This document shows, one piece after another, positions 5,220 through 6,132 of a stretch of 6,132 nt of DNA (the first letter of the stretch is position 1; every line of letters begins with the position of its first letter). Below the pieces are notes generated by a model. It worked only from the letters and a program-made list of their open reading frames with translations, ran no database searches and was not told the origin of the DNA. Source of the stretch: Anaerolineae bacterium (GTDB taxonomy: Bacteria > Chloroflexota > Anaerolineae > Aggregatilineales > Aggregatilineaceae); contig JADLHR010000342.1 of NCBI GenBank assembly GCA_020848665.1, positions 1-6,132 of the forward strand. The letters run 5' to 3'. The translations under genes were made by a program, and so were the position numbers.

Positions 5220-6132
5220 ATGGCGCAATACTTTGCACGCAGCTTTATCGGCCTGATAGCCGTGCTGCTGGTAGTCTCGGTCATCACCTTTTTTCTGATG
5301 CACCAGATTCCCGGCGGCCCATTTGCCCGAGAGAAGAAGCTGCCCCAGACTGTTCTCAACAATCTGAACGCCAAATACAACCTGGATCAACCCACCTGGA
5401 AGCAATACCTCTCCTATATGGACGACCTGGTTATCCCAGAGGTGACGACTGGTAAGGAGTCGTTCACCGTCACTGAAGATCACCTGATCAATATCAGGCT
5501 GCCCTGGGGTGACAACACTACGCTGCGCTGGATGAACTTTGGGCCGTCGTATACCGACCGGACACGCTCGGTGAACGGCATTATCCGGGATCATCTTCCG
5601 GTTTCATTTCAGCTTGGCCTGGCGGCGATGCTGGTGGCAACGACGATTGGCATCCCTCTGGGAACTATTGCTGCTCTGCGCAAGAACACCATGTTTGACT
5701 ACTTCAGCATGAGCGCGGCGATTCTGGGCGTCTCAGTCCCGGTGATCGTGCTGGGACCCCTGCTTCAGTATGTAGTCGGGGTGGAGCTAGGGTGGCTGCC
5801 GACGACCGGCTGGGGAACGATCGAGCAGCTGATCATGCCCGCCTTCGCGCTGGGCTTCGCGCAGTCGGCGCTGATCGCCCGTCTGACGCGCGCCAGCCTG
5901 CTCCAGGTGCTGAACGAAGACTACATCCGCACGGCGAACGCTAAGGGCCTGCGCAGCCGCCAGGTCGTGATCGTCCACGCGATGAAGAACGCGATGATCC
6001 CGGTCGTAACCATAATGGGGCCGCTGTTCGCGGCGCTGATCACAGGGACGTTCGTCACGGAACAGGTCTTCGGCATCCCCGGCCTGGGCCGCTACTTCAT
6101 CGTGAGCATCAACCAGCGCGACTACGCGACCA
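5220..6132 (+). CDS. OppB/DppB-type ABC peptide permease, 3' end beyond window
   Basis: A predicted inner-membrane subunit of a peptide importer, the partner of the binding protein encoded just upstream. 304 complete codons are present and the frame is open to the edge. Visible in order: helix 1 (~8-28), the conserved IPGGPF (30-35), an unusually long external loop (to ~128), FGPSY (107-111), helices at ~130-152, ~162-186, ~202-222 and ~258-280, the EAA coupling loop (EDYIRTANAKG at 233-243, ending in IP 260-261) that contacts the ATPase, and the C-terminal signature FGIPGLGRYF (284-293) with RDYAT (300-304). Compared with E. coli OppB, about 30-35 extra residues lie near 72-104 (for example RLPWGDNTTLRW). 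Only the final helix, perhaps 35-40 residues, should be missing. Start by AGGAG 7 bases upstream. The second permease and ATPase genes are expected downstream; OppB and DppB cannot be separated from sequence alone. Confidence 0.93.
   Translation, partial: MAQYFARSFIGLIAVLLVVSVITFFLMHQIPGGPFAREKKLPQTVLNNLNAKYNLDQPTWKQYLSYMDDLVIPEVTTGKESFTVTEDHLINIRLPWGDNTTLRWMNFGPSYTDRTRSVNGIIRDHLPVSFQLGLAAMLVATTIGIPLGTIAALRKNTMFDYFSMSAAILGVSVPVIVLGPLLQYVVGVELGWLPTTGWGTIEQLIMPAFALGFAQSALIARLTRASLLQVLNEDYIRTANAKGLRSRQVVIVHAMKNAMIPVVTIMGPLFAALITGTFVTEQVFGIPGLGRYFIVSINQRDYAT

Noticed and set aside
1..6132. CRISPR array, tRNA, rRNA, insertion sequence or toxin-antitoxin pair
   Set aside because: No spaced repeats, cloverleaf, transposase-like frame or paired small genes were found on either strand.

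Overview
The window looks like a chromosomal stretch of a GC-rich bacterium. My best guess is Chloroflexota (Anaerolineae-like), based on the style of the secreted peptide-binding protein, the extended OppB-type permease, and a C/G-run palindromic intergenic repeat of a kind I associate with that phylum. This is inference from pattern; no rRNA or other marker gene is present.

Layout: (a) 1-218 is non-coding, with a ~115 bp palindromic repeat-like element (7-121, including a G-quadruplex motif) followed by a terminator-like hairpin (167-190). (b) Two minus-strand genes lie at 219-2720: a Crp/Fnr-family regulator (2031-2720) and, 195 bp downstream of it, a 14-helix DHA2-type MFS exporter (219-1835). 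They may be one transcription unit. A long hairpin (1886-1952) sits in the gap between them, just before the strong exporter ribosome binding site. (c) 2721-3263 is a 543 bp divergent intergenic region with no convincing gene. It holds several promoter- and operator-like sequences, including an AT-rich island with a perfect 9 bp tandem duplication and overlapping palindromes. (d) On the plus strand, 3264-4946 encodes an oligopeptide-type ABC substrate-binding protein. After a structured 273 bp gap comes the N-terminal part of an OppB/DppB-type permease (5220 to the window end, 304 complete codons).

Functionally these are two divergent transport units. One is a regulator plus drug/metabolite exporter. 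The other is the start of a peptide-uptake operon; the remaining permease and ATPase genes would be expected beyond the right edge. The gene content is conventional. The less ordinary material is in the gaps: every gap carries strong dyads or repeats. The binding protein-permease gap has an 18 bp stem-loop, a tandem decamer, an internal promoter candidate and a G-quadruplex motif just upstream of the permease ribosome binding site. I found no wholly new system; the findings are regulatory-architecture hypotheses and protein-level oddities.
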